Shown: positions 1 to 8,104, counted from the stretch's first letter. The stretch is 32,159 bases of DNA from Clostridia bacterium (GCA_029226955.1 JAQXZA010000071.1:1-32159); one strand, 5' to 3'. Translations and numbers: made by a program. Notes: generated from the letters alone by a model not told the origin.

Positions 1-64
1 CTATTTTTTCGATAATTGCCTCTTGCAATCCGAGTATTTTTTCGGTAAAATCAGTATAGAGCAT
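1..64 (-). CDS. Transposase, N-terminal fragment (probably ISL3 family), cut by window edge
   Basis: Only the first 21 codons are inside the window. The reading frame starts MLYTDFTEKILGLQ and is preceded by a good Shine-Dalgarno (GGAGGA, positions 71-76) six bases before the ATG at 64. A short N-terminus with a 'LLGL'-type segment is what I recall for ISL3-family transposases of gut Firmicutes, and a plausible ISL3-like terminal sequence lies upstream (ending at 199). The rest of the gene is outside the window, so intactness cannot be judged. It could be another short-start protein; the family call is moderate and rests on the combination of the start peptide and the IS end. Confidence 0.5.
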   Translation of the reverse strand, partial: MLYTDFTEKILGLQEAIIEKI

Positions 65-131
65 ATTTGTTCCTCCGTTCATAGGTTTCTTGTCAATTCC
101 ATTTTAACGGATTTTTAGCAAATATGCTCTA
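57..131. repeat. 13-bp perfect inverted repeat around the transposase start
   Basis: TAGAGCATATTTG at 57-69 is the exact reverse complement of CAAATATGCTCTA at 119-131. The inner arm contains the ATG and the first codons of the transposase fragment, and the Shine-Dalgarno lies in the loop side. In the mRNA the arms would pair and bury the start codon, so the repeat may limit translation of read-through transcripts. Confidence 0.55.
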
Positions 132-240
132 CTTTTTTGAATAAATTTTAAAAAGTTTTTTTGACTCTATTTGCTTACCCCAACATTTATTATAGAGCCG
201 TAAAAAACAAGCAATTTTCTTGATTTTTCAGTAAAAACGA

Positions 241-278
241 ATAAAAAAAGACAACGGATAAACTGTCCGTTGTCTTTT
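241..278 (-). terminator. Rho-independent terminator of the tRNA operon
   Basis: A perfect 13-bp stem (AAAAGACAACGGA at 246-258 with TCCGTTGTCTTTT at 266-278) with a 7-nt loop is followed on the minus strand by a T-rich run. It begins directly at the CCA end of tRNA-Lys, the last gene of the cluster. Confidence 0.9.
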
Positions 279-353
279 GGTGACCCATCGGGGATTCGAA
301 CCCCGGACACCTTGATTAAAAGTCAAGTGCTCTGCCAACTGAGCTAATGAGTC
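278..353 (-). tRNA. tRNA-Lys (anticodon UUU)
   Basis: A 76-nt cloverleaf on the minus strand with CCA encoded at 280-278. The acceptor stem GACTCAT pairs with ATGGGTC, the T loop is GGTTCGAATCC, and the anticodon loop CTTTTAA gives UUU. It is the last gene of the cluster, immediately before the terminator. Confidence 0.96.
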
Positions 354-374
354 ATATTAAATTTTTAAATAAAA

Positions 375-450
375 TGGTTGGGATGGCTGGATTCGAACCA
401 GCGAGATGACGGAGTCAAAGTCCGTTGCCTTACCGCTTGGCTACACCCCA
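375..450 (-). tRNA. tRNA-Gln (anticodon UUG)
   Basis: A 76-nt cloverleaf with encoded CCA. The acceptor stem TGGGGTG pairs with CATCCCA including one G-T pair, as usual for tRNA-Gln. The anticodon loop CTTTGAC gives UUG and the T arm GGTTCGAATCC is intact. Confidence 0.96.
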
Positions 451-458
451 TCGGAATC

Positions 459-492
459 TTGCACTATGCACGCAGTAAACTGCGTGCTGCAA
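459..492. other. Stable hairpin in the His-Gln tRNA spacer
   Basis: GCACGCAG (468-475) and CTGCGTGC (480-487) form an 8-bp stem with a TAAA loop, extended by TTGCA (459-463) with TGCAA (488-492) around a 4-nt bulge. It sits between two tRNAs and has no T run on either side, so a processing element fits better than a terminator. Confidence 0.55.
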
Positions 493-500
493 GCTGATTG

Positions 501-578
501 TGGGGTGGGTAATCGGATTCGAACCGACGGTCTCCAGTGCCACAAACTGGCGCTTTAACCAGCTAAGCTATACCCACC
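501..578 (-). tRNA. tRNA-His (anticodon GUG)
   Basis: A cloverleaf with encoded CCA at 503-501. The acceptor stem GTGGGTA pairs with TACCCAC, and an extra G at 578 can pair with discriminator C73, the identity mark of tRNA-His. The anticodon loop TTTGTGG gives GUG. Confidence 0.96.
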
Positions 579-583
579 ATGCG

Positions 584-660
584 TGGCGCGCCAAAAGGGA
601 CTCGAACCCCTGACCTACTGCTTAGAAGGCAGATGCTCTATCCAGCTGAGCTATTGGCGC
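584..660 (-). tRNA. tRNA-Arg (anticodon UCU)
   Basis: A 77-nt cloverleaf with encoded CCA at 586-584. The acceptor stem GCGCCAA pairs with TTGGCGC, and the anticodon arm CTGCC-TTCTAA-GCAG gives UCU. It lies between the Gly and His genes of the cluster. Confidence 0.96.
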
Positions 661-664
661 AAGA

Positions 665-738
665 TGGAGCGGGTGATGGGAATCGAACCCACACAACCAG
701 CTTGGAAGGCTGGTGTTCTACCACTGAACTACACCCGC
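665..738 (-). tRNA. tRNA-Gly (anticodon UCC)
   Basis: A 74-nt cloverleaf with encoded CCA at 667-665. The acceptor stem GCGGGTG pairs with CACCCGC, and the anticodon arm CCAGC-CTTCCAA-GCTGG gives UCC. It is the first gene of the cluster, about 20 nt downstream of the promoter -10 element. Confidence 0.96.
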
Positions 739-756
739 ATCTCAGCGACGGTTATT

Positions 757-785
757 ATATTACCATAGCCGTCGCATATTGTCAA
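757..785 (-). promoter_or_regulatory. Housekeeping promoter of the tRNA cluster
   Basis: On the minus strand, TTGACA (785-780), a 17-nt spacer and TAATAT (762-757) lie just upstream of tRNA-Gly. A 7-bp inverted repeat (GCGACGG 745-751 and CCGTCGC 769-775) brackets the -10 element and could be an operator or simply a stem at the transcript start. Confidence 0.75.
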
Positions 786-830
786 GTACTTTTTTCAAAT
801 TTTTTTCAAATTTTTTAAAAAAGTTGAATT

Positions 831-3152
831 TTAAAGAATTTCGAGTTTAATACCCTCATCTGCTGTAACATTTATTGCTGAAATCGAGTTATTGCGGCTG
901 TCAACAATCGCTGATGCAATCTTGTCCTCAACCTCTTTGCGTATAATATTGCGAAGATCCCTTGCAGCACTTCTTCCGCCGTAGGCTTTTTCGGCAAGAT
1001 AGTTCTGTGCTTTTTCGTCATAAGTAAACTTTATGCCTTTTTCAAGCAATGTATCTACATATTCGTCAAGCATAAGTGCAGAAATCTTTACGAAATCATC
1101 TTTTGTAAGCTGTCTGAATACTATTATTTCATCTACACGGCTCAAAAATTCAGGACGAAGAAATTCCGATAAAGCCTGTCTGACTTTTTCGTTTGTAGCC
1201 TCTGCCTCTGTTTTTGCAAAACCGAGAGCATTTTCACGCTTTTCACTGCCGGCATTTGATGTCATAACTATAACTGTATTCTGGAAGTTTACTTTTCTGC
1301 CCTGTGCGTCGGTAAGAACACCCTCGTCAAGAATTTGAAGAAGAATATTCAGCACATCAGGGTGTGCCTTTTCTATTTCGTCAAAAAGCAGAACAGAATA
1401 CGGACGGCGGCGGACTTTTTCTGTAACCTGTCCTGCCTCCTCATAGCCGACATATCCCGGCGGTGAACCGATAATCTTTGATACCGAATGTTTCTCCATA
1501 CATTCGGACATATCAAGCCGTATAAGCGTTTCAGGTGTGTTGAAAAGTCCTTTCGAGAGTACCTTTACAAGTTCGGTTTTTCCGACGCCTGTTGGTCCTA
1601 CAAAGATAAATGACGCTGGTCTGCGACGTGGACTGATTTGTACTCTGCTGCGTTTTACGGCGGCTGCAAGAGCCTTTACAGCCTCGTCCTGACCTATAAC
1701 GTGTTCTTTGAGATGTTCTTCAAGGTCAGCGAGCCTGTTAAGCTCATTTTCCTGTATTTTTGACGCCGGAATACCTGTCCAGAGTTCAATAACGTGTGCA
1801 ATATCTTCCTCGGTTACTTCTGCCGTAAGAGAGTCTTTGTCAATTTCTTCAAGACTTTTTTCAAGTCTTGCAATATCATATCTTACCGTAGCAAGTTCCT
1901 CGTAGTTGATTTCTTCCTCAGCAGCGATTGATTCTTCCTTTGCTTTCAGTTCCGCAAGTTTTGAGTTATCACGGTCATAATCTTCAAGGGATTTATTTCT
2001 TAGTGCCGCATAGGTACAGGATTCATCAAGGAGGTCAATAGCCTTATCCGGCAGAAAACGGTCGGTGATATATCTTTCGGAAAGTACAACAGTTTTTCTG
2101 ACTATGCTGTCCGGCATTTTCACACGGTGATAATCCTCATAATATGATTTTATGCCGAGAATAACGTCTATTGTTTCCTGAATTGACGGTTCTGTTACCG
2201 TTACAGGCTGAAAACGTCTTTCCAGTGCCGAATCCTTTTCAATGTATTTTCTGTATTCATTGAATGTTGTTGCACCGATAACCTGAATTTCCCCTCTTGA
2301 AAGAGCCGGTTTCATAATATTTGCGGCATTCATTGAGCCGTCAGACTCACCGGCACCGACAAGGCTGTGAACTTCATCAATAAAAAGTATGATATTACCG
2401 TCAGCCTTTACCTCGTCGATAAGACCTTTTATTCTGCTTTCAAACTGACCTCTGAACTGAGTTCCGGCAACAAGTGCGGTAAGGTCAAGCATTTGAATTT
2501 CTTTCTTTTGCAGTCTGAGCGGCACTTCACCGGCAGCAATTTTGAGTGCAAGACCTTCTGCTATGGCTGTTTTGCCGACACCCGGTTCACCGATAAGACA
2601 AGGATTATTCTTTGTTCTTCTGCTCAGAATCTGAATAACACGGTCAATTTCCTTTTCTCTGCCGACAATTCTGTCGATTTTTCCATCTCGTGCTTTTTGT
2701 GTAAGGTCTGAACAATATGCGTCAATATGTTTGCGTTTGCGTTTTTTGTCTTTTTTTCTGTCGTCCGATTTTTGCTTTTTTTCGTTACTGTCAGGCTGTG
2801 AGTTTGCATTAGACAAAGTATCGCTCGGCTTATTGGTTGAGAAAAGGTTTTTAAAGAATGCCGGAAATGCCGGTGCTCCTCCCTTGCTGAAATTCTCATC
2901 ATCATCGGAATTATCACCGTCAGCGTCACATTCGTCAGGCTCTGGCAGAGTTTCCATAAGTTCGAACATTTGATTCTGCATTGCGTCAAGGTCTTCTTCT
3001 GAAATACCCATTTTATCCATTATATCAGTTACAGGCTTTATGCCGAGTTCTTTTGCACAAGTCAGACAATAACCTACTGTATCTGAACCGCTTGTTCCGT
3101 TTGAAAGGAAAACAACGGCTGGTCTTTTCTGGCATTTTGAACACATCATCAT
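831..3152 (-). CDS. ClpE/ClpC-like AAA+ unfoldase with N-terminal zinc finger
   Basis: A Clp-family ATPase of 773 aa, expected to unfold proteins for ClpP in the cytoplasm. Residues 4-32 hold a four-cysteine zinc site (CSKC and CLTC), as in ClpE and McsA. An acidic then Lys-rich linker follows (about 65-145) in place of the usual repeated Clp N domain. AAA+ module 1 has Walker A GEPGVGKT at 188-195 and Walker B ILFIDE. Module 2 has Walker A GPTGVGKT at 519-526 and LLFDE near 588-592. The LGF tripeptide at 643-645 is placed like the ClpP-docking loop. Start: the frame is open to a GTG at 3179, but AAGGAG lies inside that extension, ten bases before ATGATGATG, so the ATG at 3152 is preferred. 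ClpE is the nearest family member by architecture; the zinc finger and linker are longer than usual. No CtsR box (paired GGTCAAA-type repeats) was seen upstream. Confidence 0.9.
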   Translation of the reverse strand: MMMCSKCQKRPAVVFLSNGTSGSDTVGYCLTCAKELGIKPVTDIMDKMGISEEDLDAMQNQMFELMETLPEPDECDADGDNSDDDENFSKGGAPAFPAFFKNLFSTNKPSDTLSNANSQPDSNEKKQKSDDRKKDKKRKRKHIDAYCSDLTQKARDGKIDRIVGREKEIDRVIQILSRRTKNNPCLIGEPGVGKTAIAEGLALKIAAGEVPLRLQKKEIQMLDLTALVAGTQFRGQFESRIKGLIDEVKADGNIILFIDEVHSLVGAGESDGSMNAANIMKPALSRGEIQVIGATTFNEYRKYIEKDSALERRFQPVTVTEPSIQETIDVILGIKSYYEDYHRVKMPDSIVRKTVVLSERYITDRFLPDKAIDLLDESCTYAALRNKSLEDYDRDNSKLAELKAKEESIAAEEEINYEELATVRYDIARLEKSLEEIDKDSLTAEVTEEDIAHVIELWTGIPASKIQENELNRLADLEEHLKEHVIGQDEAVKALAAAVKRSRVQISPRRRPASFIFVGPTGVGKTELVKVLSKGLFNTPETLIRLDMSECMEKHSVSKIIGSPPGYVGYEEAGQVTEKVRRRPYSVLLFDEIEKAHPDVLNILLQILDEGVLTDAQGRKVNFQNTVIVMTSNAGSEKRENALGFAKTEAEATNEKVRQALSEFLRPEFLSRVDEIIVFRQLTKDDFVKISALMLDEYVDTLLEKGIKFTYDEKAQNYLAEKAYGGRSAARDLRNIIRKEVEDKIASAIVDSRNNSISAINVTADEGIKLEIL

Positions 3153-3228
3153 TGTATATGCACTCCTTTCGCTAAACACCGTATAATTACTACACGGTTT
3201 ATATGCTTTAATTTAATGTATTTTGAAT

Positions 3229-3258
3229 ATAATAACACACTTACAATGTAATTGTCTA
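3229..3258 (-). promoter_or_regulatory. Candidate promoter of the Clp gene
   Basis: On the minus strand, TAGACA (3258-3253), an 18-nt spacer and TATTAT (3234-3229) lie about 80 nt upstream of the chosen Clp start. The spacer holds a perfect 11-bp palindrome, TTACAATGTAA (3241-3251), in operator position. Read-through from pgsA is also possible. Confidence 0.45.
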
Positions 3259-3263
3259 TAAAA

Positions 3264-3872
3264 TCAGGCAATTTTATTTTTTGATTCGTCAGAAATTCCG
3301 GCTTTTTTTTCTTTTATGAGTTTAAAGAATATCCGTGCATACTGAAAAAGTGCAAAAAGCATAAATACCGTTGTAATTATAAGCAATGTATTTGTCAATA
3401 TGATATTATCTATACCCCATATTGCATTGAGAAGTATTATTGCAGTCACAGACAAATAAAACACAACTGTTGCGACTTTTCCGTACCATTTTGCAGCCGG
3501 CGGCTTTATCTTCATTTTAAGCAGTACAAAGCCTCCGCAAAGCATTAAAAATTCCTTTGCAAAAAGAATTATTACAAACGGCAATACTGACGGATAAAGT
3601 ACATATATGCAAATTACAACGGAAATCAGAGTAAGTTTATCGGCAATAGGGTCAAGCATTTTGCCAAGCTGTGTTACCTGATTGAACTTTCGTGCAATCA
3701 TTCCGTCAAACATATCGCTTACGCCTGAAATAATCAGCATTACTCCCGCCATAATGAAATTACGGTCAAGAAGAAATATTATAAGCGGCGGAATAACCAG
3801 TATTCTTATAAGCGAAAGAAAATTCGGAACGGTAAAATTTTTTTTGATAACCGATTTTATATTATCTTTCAT
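3264..3872 (-). CDS. pgsA: CDP-diacylglycerol-glycerol-3-phosphate 3-phosphatidyltransferase
   Basis: A CDP-alcohol phosphatidyltransferase of about 202 aa that makes phosphatidylglycerol phosphate from CDP-diacylglycerol and glycerol-3-phosphate in the membrane. The family signature is complete: the segment with DMFDG, then AR, then G and two further Asp in LGKMLDPIAD. The start TVPNFLSLIRILVIP and several hydrophobic helices match PgsA. Start: a TTG at 3881 extends the frame, but AAGGAG is nine bases before the ATG at 3872, giving MKDNIKS. It follows the CvpA gene by 25 nt on the same strand, so the two are likely cotranscribed. The C-terminus is basic and cytoplasmic. Confidence 0.93.
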   Translation of the reverse strand: MKDNIKSVIKKNFTVPNFLSLIRILVIPPLIIFLLDRNFIMAGVMLIISGVSDMFDGMIARKFNQVTQLGKMLDPIADKLTLISVVICIYVLYPSVLPFVIILFAKEFLMLCGGFVLLKMKIKPPAAKWYGKVATVVFYLSVTAIILLNAIWGIDNIILTNTLLIITTVFMLFALFQYARIFFKLIKEKKAGISDESKNKIA

Positions 3873-3897
3873 AGACAACAACTCCTTACATTACACA

Positions 3898-4617
3898 TTA
3901 TCCGCTTACGCCAAAAAGTGCAAGTATTTTGTTAAGCAGATTGAGTTTGTATATTCCGTTGTACAAATATGACTTTTCTATTGCGTCATTTATCTCATTT
4001 ACAGTATCTGGTGACAGAAACATCATAATAAAGTATAACACAAGTGTAAGTACCATTATAAGTACTATGGCTTTTACTAAACCAAAAATTGCTCCGCCTA
4101 TTCTGTTTACTACGCTAAGACCTATGGCATTTACCGCCTTTGTCAGAAATTTTGCAAGAAAAGCAATAAGAGCAGTCAGAATTATAAACAAAACAACCGT
4201 AATAATTGTTGACACAAGTCTTACAGCCGTCGGTCGTATAAGCGACTCGACAAGCTGAGGAACAGCAATATTCTCTGTGCTTATTTTTTCTGACAGTGTA
4301 TTTACATCAATGCCCGAAAATGAAAGGGCATTGACCGCATAGTCAGGAAGTGCCGAAAAAAGTTTTTCAGCCTGCTGGTCGGCTGTCATATGTGACGGAA
4401 AAGCCAAAAAAATATTTTGTACGGATTCAATAACCTTATTCATTATAAATTTTTCATAAACCGAAATTGCCGCCATAGACGCAAGAAATGACGACGCTAC
4501 CGCTGAAACGATTACACCGGCAAAGTCTATAACGGAATTAAGAAGTCCCCGCCTGTAACCCGAAAAAATCATAATAGCAACTATTAAAACAACTGTTAAA
4601 TCAAGTACAATATTCAT
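3898..4617 (-). CDS. CvpA-family membrane protein
   Basis: A 239-aa integral membrane protein. The N-terminus MNIVLDLTVVLIVAIMIFSG with the GYRRGLLNS segment is the CvpA/colicin V production signature. Four hydrophobic helices are visible (about 3-22, 27-50, 130-155 and 168-200) with a long extracytoplasmic or loop segment between helices 2 and 3. The family's role is unclear, with links to envelope stress and division in different bacteria. The ATG at 4617 has GGGAGAA upstream. It is the first gene of a probable cvpA-pgsA unit. Confidence 0.85.
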   Translation of the reverse strand: MNIVLDLTVVLIVAIMIFSGYRRGLLNSVIDFAGVIVSAVASSFLASMAAISVYEKFIMNKVIESVQNIFLAFPSHMTADQQAEKLFSALPDYAVNALSFSGIDVNTLSEKISTENIAVPQLVESLIRPTAVRLVSTIITVVLFIILTALIAFLAKFLTKAVNAIGLSVVNRIGGAIFGLVKAIVLIMVLTLVLYFIMMFLSPDTVNEINDAIEKSYLYNGIYKLNLLNKILALFGVSG

Positions 4618-4669
4618 AATTTTTCTCCCGTTTTTTCAGAAATTACCTGAAAGTAAGTATGTAAAATAT

Positions 4670-4698
4670 AATATAACACATTTCGACCGCAACTACAA
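4670..4698 (-). promoter_or_regulatory. Candidate housekeeping promoter for cvpA-pgsA
   Basis: On the minus strand, TTGTAG (4698-4693), a 17-nt spacer and TATATT (4675-4670) lie about 55 nt before the CvpA start. It is divergent from the ECF-type promoter at 4756. Confidence 0.5.
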
Positions 4699-4755
4699 GC
4701 AAAAAATTATAGTGCAGAATTTATTGAAAAAAATAAAAAAATTTTTTAAATTTTT

Positions 4756-4786
4756 TGAACCTTTTGGATTTTCATTTGTCTATATA
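4756..4786 (+). promoter_or_regulatory. ECF-type promoter A (kinase cassette)
   Basis: TGAACC (4756-4761), a 16-nt spacer and GTCTATA from 4778, preceded by alternating A and T tracts (4735-4755). The AAC-type -35 and GTC-type -10 pattern is typical of ECF sigma factors rather than the housekeeping factor. The same pattern with similar flanks recurs at 15173-15198, 24718, 27050 and 27426-27450. The transcript would begin near AGAGGGG at 4790, a segment also conserved downstream of the copies at 24718 and 27050. Confidence 0.75.
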
Positions 4787-5002
4787 TTAGAGGGGTTAAA
4801 TAGCAGACTATTCTCTCTTAAAAATTACAGGAGGTAAAAACAATGGAAAAAATAAAAGGCTCGCCACACAGTCACATACCAAAAAGCCTGTGGTAATGTT
4901 ATGATATGGCTGATTTTGGTATTTGTATGGAATTATATACGTCTTTGCCGACAGCCTTATCAGCTTAAAACAACAAAAAATCTATAAGAAAGGACATTGA
5001 TT
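4781..5002 (+). other. Long leader between ECF promoter A and the kinase
   Basis: About 220 nt of leader before the kinase ATG. It holds a 17-codon ORF behind a perfect AGGAGG (see 4843-4896). Complementary segments lie in interleaved order near the end of that ORF (AGGCT with AGCCT, CCAC with GTGG), which could fold as a pseudoknot. A hydrophobic stretch (MIWLILVFVWNY) is readable in another frame just downstream, as though a short membrane or secreted gene had decayed. No terminator was found before the kinase. Confidence 0.4.
4843..4896 (+). CDS. Leader peptide or gene remnant, 17 codons
   Basis: MEKIKGSPHSHIPKSLW, with an AGGAGG Shine-Dalgarno seven bases before the ATG, sits about 55 nt inside the transcript expected from ECF promoter A. 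The ribosome binding site is better than that of most genes here, so translation is likely, but the peptide is unlike any family I know. A hydrophobic continuation in a different frame suggests a frameshifted short gene. Small peptide, leader ORF and remnant are all possible. Confidence 0.35.
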   Translation: MEKIKGSPHSHIPKSLW

Positions 5003-7309
5003 ATGGCAGCAGACGAAAAATTTCCTCTTGCACTTTACGAAGGAAGTATTCTTGCGGGACGGTACATTATTAAAAAAGTACTCGGTCAGGGCGGTTTCGG
5101 AATTACTTATTGTGCGGTTGACCATAAGACAGGTCAGACGGTTGCAATTAAGGAATTTTTCCCCGACACACTTGCTTACCGAGAGGGAACAACCGTTATA
5201 TCCTATCCCGGTGACCGAACAGAAAACTATGAATACGGCAAGGAAAATTTCTTGCAGGAGGCACAGACTCTTGCACAGTTTATCGGAAACGATAACATTG
5301 TACGAATACATAACTACTTTGAGGAAAACGGAACCGCATATTTTGTAATGGATTACATTGAGGGTATCAGCTTTGATGATTACATCAAACAAAAAGGCGG
5401 TAAAATCAGCGTTGAAGAAGCTGAAAAAATCCTCATTCCCATTATGGACGCACTCGGTGCGGTTCACGAAAAAGGAATTGTTCACAGAGATGTTACTCCT
5501 GACAACATCTATATCTGTAATGACGGCACAGTAAAACTTCTTGACTTTGGTGCGGCAAGATACAGTCTTGGCGACAAAAGCCGCAGTCTTGATGTAATAC
5601 TCAAACACGGCTTTGCACCAAAAGAACAGTACACAAGACACGGCAAGCAAGGTCCTTATACCGATATATACAGTCTTGCGGCAACATTTTATTTTGCAAT
5701 AACAGGCAAAAGACCGCCGGATTCGGTTGACCGTATGGACGTTGACGACCTTGTACCACCGTCATCACTCGGAATTGATATTACCGATTATCAGGAAGAA
5801 GCACTGTTTCAGGCAATGTCGGTTCAGCCTTATGACCGTTTTCAGTCAATGGCAGTATTCAAAAGCGTATTGCTGAATGAAAAAAATTATGCACCTCAGG
5901 AAACTGTACCCGAAGTTCAGAATGTCGCACCAGTTCCCCCTGTCGCACCGGTCACTCCTGTTGAACCCGTCACACCTGTTACCACTGCTTTTAAGACAGA
6001 GTCTTATAACGAAACACCGCAAAACATTGAGCCTGTAATTCAGAACACTGATTCTCAGGTATATATTCCCGAACAGGTAAACAATACAAAGAAGAAAACA
6101 AACAAAAAAATACTTGCGATTGTTTTGTCCGTAGTAGCGGTAATTGCAGTAGCAGCAGCAGTTATTATTCCTATGAACTTAAACAATAACAAGGTGCCTG
6201 TATCAACAAACTATTCAAGCGAAAATTCAACCCGTAAAGAAAGCAGTTCTTCTCCTGGTACATTTTATTTTCCGTCCTCAATACCTTCACAGACAAGCCA
6301 GCCCGAATCTTCTGTCAGCTATACCCGTGGTACTGTCAATATTTCGTCACAGATTTCAAGAAACATCGTAAACGGCGGTATAGTTACATGGGACGATAAT
6401 TGTGATTTTTTTGTTAGTGATAATCGACATTCAATATATCGTTTGGATTCAAACAATAAATCAACATGTGTTTTCAACAATACCAATCAGAAGTATTCCA
6501 ATCTTTATTGTGCAGACGGCGGTTTATATTATCTGTCTAATAATACAGTATGTTTTTGGGATTACCAAAGCAGCCAGTCAAACGTTGTTTCCGCACTTCA
6601 ATCATACAACGGAAAAATTAACGCTTTTTATGTAACAGATGATTATTATTTTATATACTACTTCACAGCGTCTGATTCAGGTTATGTATATAGAATAACA
6701 AAAAGTACAGGAAATATTGAAGAACAATTACCTGTAAAATACTGGCATAATTTTTTGATTTCAGGTAAATGGCTGTACTACATTACAACAGACGACCAGG
6801 GACGTTCTGCAATAAGTTCTGTGTTGGCAAATGATTTCAGTCAAAAACAAGATAATTCTATATACTTAAATCAGCAAGGTTTATATTATCATTCAATCGT
6901 ATCAGACGGAAATTACATCTATGTAACCTACAAAAATTCAAAAGGCACATGGAACTTAGACCGCTTTCCTATGGATCTTTCATTCAACAACGATAATTAT
7001 GAGTACTGGTCGCTGTCCGATATATGTCAGGAAGGCGGCTTAATACAGGAAGTGAACACAGAAGGAAATATTGTTTTTATTTCAGTAAAAAATTCAGATA
7101 AAACTATGTCATTATACAGGCTTATACTCCGTTCAGACCATACTTATAAATACAGGCAAATATATTCCGGCAATACAAATCTTTTCAGACCAAATGTGAT
7201 ACTATATAACGACGGTGTTATAGAATTGGATTGTATGAAAAAGGATTCTGATGGTAATGATGTGTACATTTATAAAAACTTTGATTCAAGCGGAAATATC
7301 CTCGAATAA
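5003..7309 (+). CDS. Transmembrane Ser/Thr protein kinase with extracytoplasmic propeller-like domain
   Basis: A 768-aa membrane-bound kinase that phosphorylates proteins on Ser/Thr. The Gly loop is LGQGGFG (27-33), the ATP lysine K50 lies in VAIKEFF, the catalytic loop is HRDVTPDN (161-168) and the metal site DFG is at 181-183, so it should be active. A Pro/Val-rich linker (about 298-330) leads to one membrane helix (about 370-390) after a KKKTNKK stop. Outside lies a Ser-rich stalk and about 340 residues with repeated aromatic 'YY' and 'YRI' strands, like DUF5050 propeller proteins. There are no PASTA repeats, so its ligand is not the usual peptidoglycan fragment. Start: a TTG at 4997 extends the frame, but AAGGA is best spaced for the ATG at 5003. 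It heads a five-gene same-strand cassette of phospho-signalling genes. Confidence 0.92.
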   Translation: MAADEKFPLALYEGSILAGRYIIKKVLGQGGFGITYCAVDHKTGQTVAIKEFFPDTLAYREGTTVISYPGDRTENYEYGKENFLQEAQTLAQFIGNDNIVRIHNYFEENGTAYFVMDYIEGISFDDYIKQKGGKISVEEAEKILIPIMDALGAVHEKGIVHRDVTPDNIYICNDGTVKLLDFGAARYSLGDKSRSLDVILKHGFAPKEQYTRHGKQGPYTDIYSLAATFYFAITGKRPPDSVDRMDVDDLVPPSSLGIDITDYQEEALFQAMSVQPYDRFQSMAVFKSVLLNEKNYAPQETVPEVQNVAPVPPVAPVTPVEPVTPVTTAFKTESYNETPQNIEPVIQNTDSQVYIPEQVNNTKKKTNKKILAIVLSVVAVIAVAAAVIIPMNLNNNKVPVSTNYSSENSTRKESSSSPGTFYFPSSIPSQTSQPESSVSYTRGTVNISSQISRNIVNGGIVTWDDNCDFFVSDNRHSIYRLDSNNKSTCVFNNTNQKYSNLYCADGGLYYLSNNTVCFWDYQSSQSNVVSALQSYNGKINAFYVTDDYYFIYYFTASDSGYVYRITKSTGNIEEQLPVKYWHNFLISGKWLYYITTDDQGRSAISSVLANDFSQKQDNSIYLNQQGLYYHSIVSDGNYIYVTYKNSKGTWNLDRFPMDLSFNNDNYEYWSLSDICQEGGLIQEVNTEGNIVFISVKNSDKTMSLYRLILRSDHTYKYRQIYSGNTNLFRPNVILYNDGVIELDCMKKDSDGNDVYIYKNFDSSGNILE

Positions 7310-7494
7310 CGGCAATTACAGAACTGTTGCCGGACACTCTATTTATTTTGCATGATTTTTTCTGCGTGTGGCTTAAATTCCGAAACGGAATTATAATGCC
7401 ATACGGGAAAGTCAGTTGATATTAACTTACAGCCTTTGTAAAAACAGATATTTTACAACAGGCAAATCTTCACAAATTCAAGGAGGAAACAAAA
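7310..7494 (+). other. Intergenic region before the FHA gene with two inverted repeats
   Basis: CGGCAA (7310-7315) and TTGCCG (7327-7332) form a weak hairpin with no T run right after the kinase stop. AATTCCG-AAA-CGGAATT (7376-7392) is a perfect palindrome that runs into TATAAT (7392-7397), so it may be an operator over a -10 element, though no good -35 is present. No ECF-type site like that at 4756 occurs here. Confidence 0.35.
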
Positions 7495-8103
7495 ATGGCA
7501 TTACAGGAATGTGGAAACGGTCATCTTTATGACACCGACCAGTACTCACACTGCCCCTATTGCAGTGGAGGAACAAACATGATTAACTTTGACGGAAACG
7601 GTATGAACAGAACGGTTGCAGTTTCACCCGCTGCTCCCGGAGTAGAAATAGGTTCAACGGTAGCACCTCAGAGTTACACAAAGCAGCTTGAAAACAAAAA
7701 CGATACAGGAAAGACGGTAGGCGTTTTTCAGAAAAAGCTGCATTTTGAACCTGTTGTCGGCTGGCTTGTGTGCATAGATGGTCCAGAAAAAGGCAAGGAC
7801 TTCCGTATCTACGGAAAAAACAACACAATCGGCAGAAGTGAAAAAATGGACATCTGTATAACAGGTGACCAGACAATTTCCAGAGAAAACCACGCAAGGC
7901 TTGCATACGACGAAAAACACAACGCTTTTCATCTTATTCCGGCTGAAAGCACGAATACAATTTATCTTAATGACGAACCTATTTATGTTCCTACAAAACT
8001 TAACACAAGGGATATAATAGAATTTGGCGACTGCAAATTTGTTTTCGTTCCTTTCTGTGACGACAGTTTCAAGTGGGAAAAGAAAAATCCAAAAGGAGAG
8101 TAA
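7495..8103 (+). CDS. Zinc-ribbon FHA-domain protein
   Basis: A 202-aa soluble phosphopeptide-binding adaptor. Residues 6-23 form a small zinc ribbon (C6, H10, C20, C23 in CGNGHLYD and HCPYC). An FHA domain spans about 90-190 with the core GRS (113-115), then ISRENH, and the closing Asn in ESTNTIYLND. The Thr-rich segment TGKTVGVF before the domain resembles the phospho-acceptor tail of GarA-type FHA proteins, so it is a likely kinase substrate. AAGGAGG precedes the ATG. The next gene starts one base after its stop, so the two are translationally coupled. Its partner kinase and phosphatases are its neighbours. Confidence 0.88.
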   Translation: MALQECGNGHLYDTDQYSHCPYCSGGTNMINFDGNGMNRTVAVSPAAPGVEIGSTVAPQSYTKQLENKNDTGKTVGVFQKKLHFEPVVGWLVCIDGPEKGKDFRIYGKNNTIGRSEKMDICITGDQTISRENHARLAYDEKHNAFHLIPAESTNTIYLNDEPIYVPTKLNTRDIIEFGDCKFVFVPFCDDSFKWEKKNPKGE

Positions 8104-8104
8104 A

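Larger units (their letters stand above)
1..199. mobile_element. Right-hand end of an insertion sequence (ISL3-like), partial
   Basis: Read on the minus strand, the element would begin at 199 with GGCTCTATAATAAATG, which resembles the GGCTCT-type terminal repeat of ISL3 elements, followed by an AT-rich leader and then the transposase start at 64. The other end is beyond the window, so neither the matching inverted repeat nor the target-site duplication can be checked. The insertion lies just downstream of the tRNA cluster terminator. Confidence 0.4.

Noticed and set aside
579..818. ORFs of 61-79 codons across the Arg and Gly tRNA genes
   Set aside because: They read through two clear tRNA cloverleaves on the other strand and have no family signature or Shine-Dalgarno.
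4982..5650. 222-codon minus-strand ORF
   Set aside because: It is antisense to the kinase domain, whose catalytic motifs are all in the plus-strand frame.
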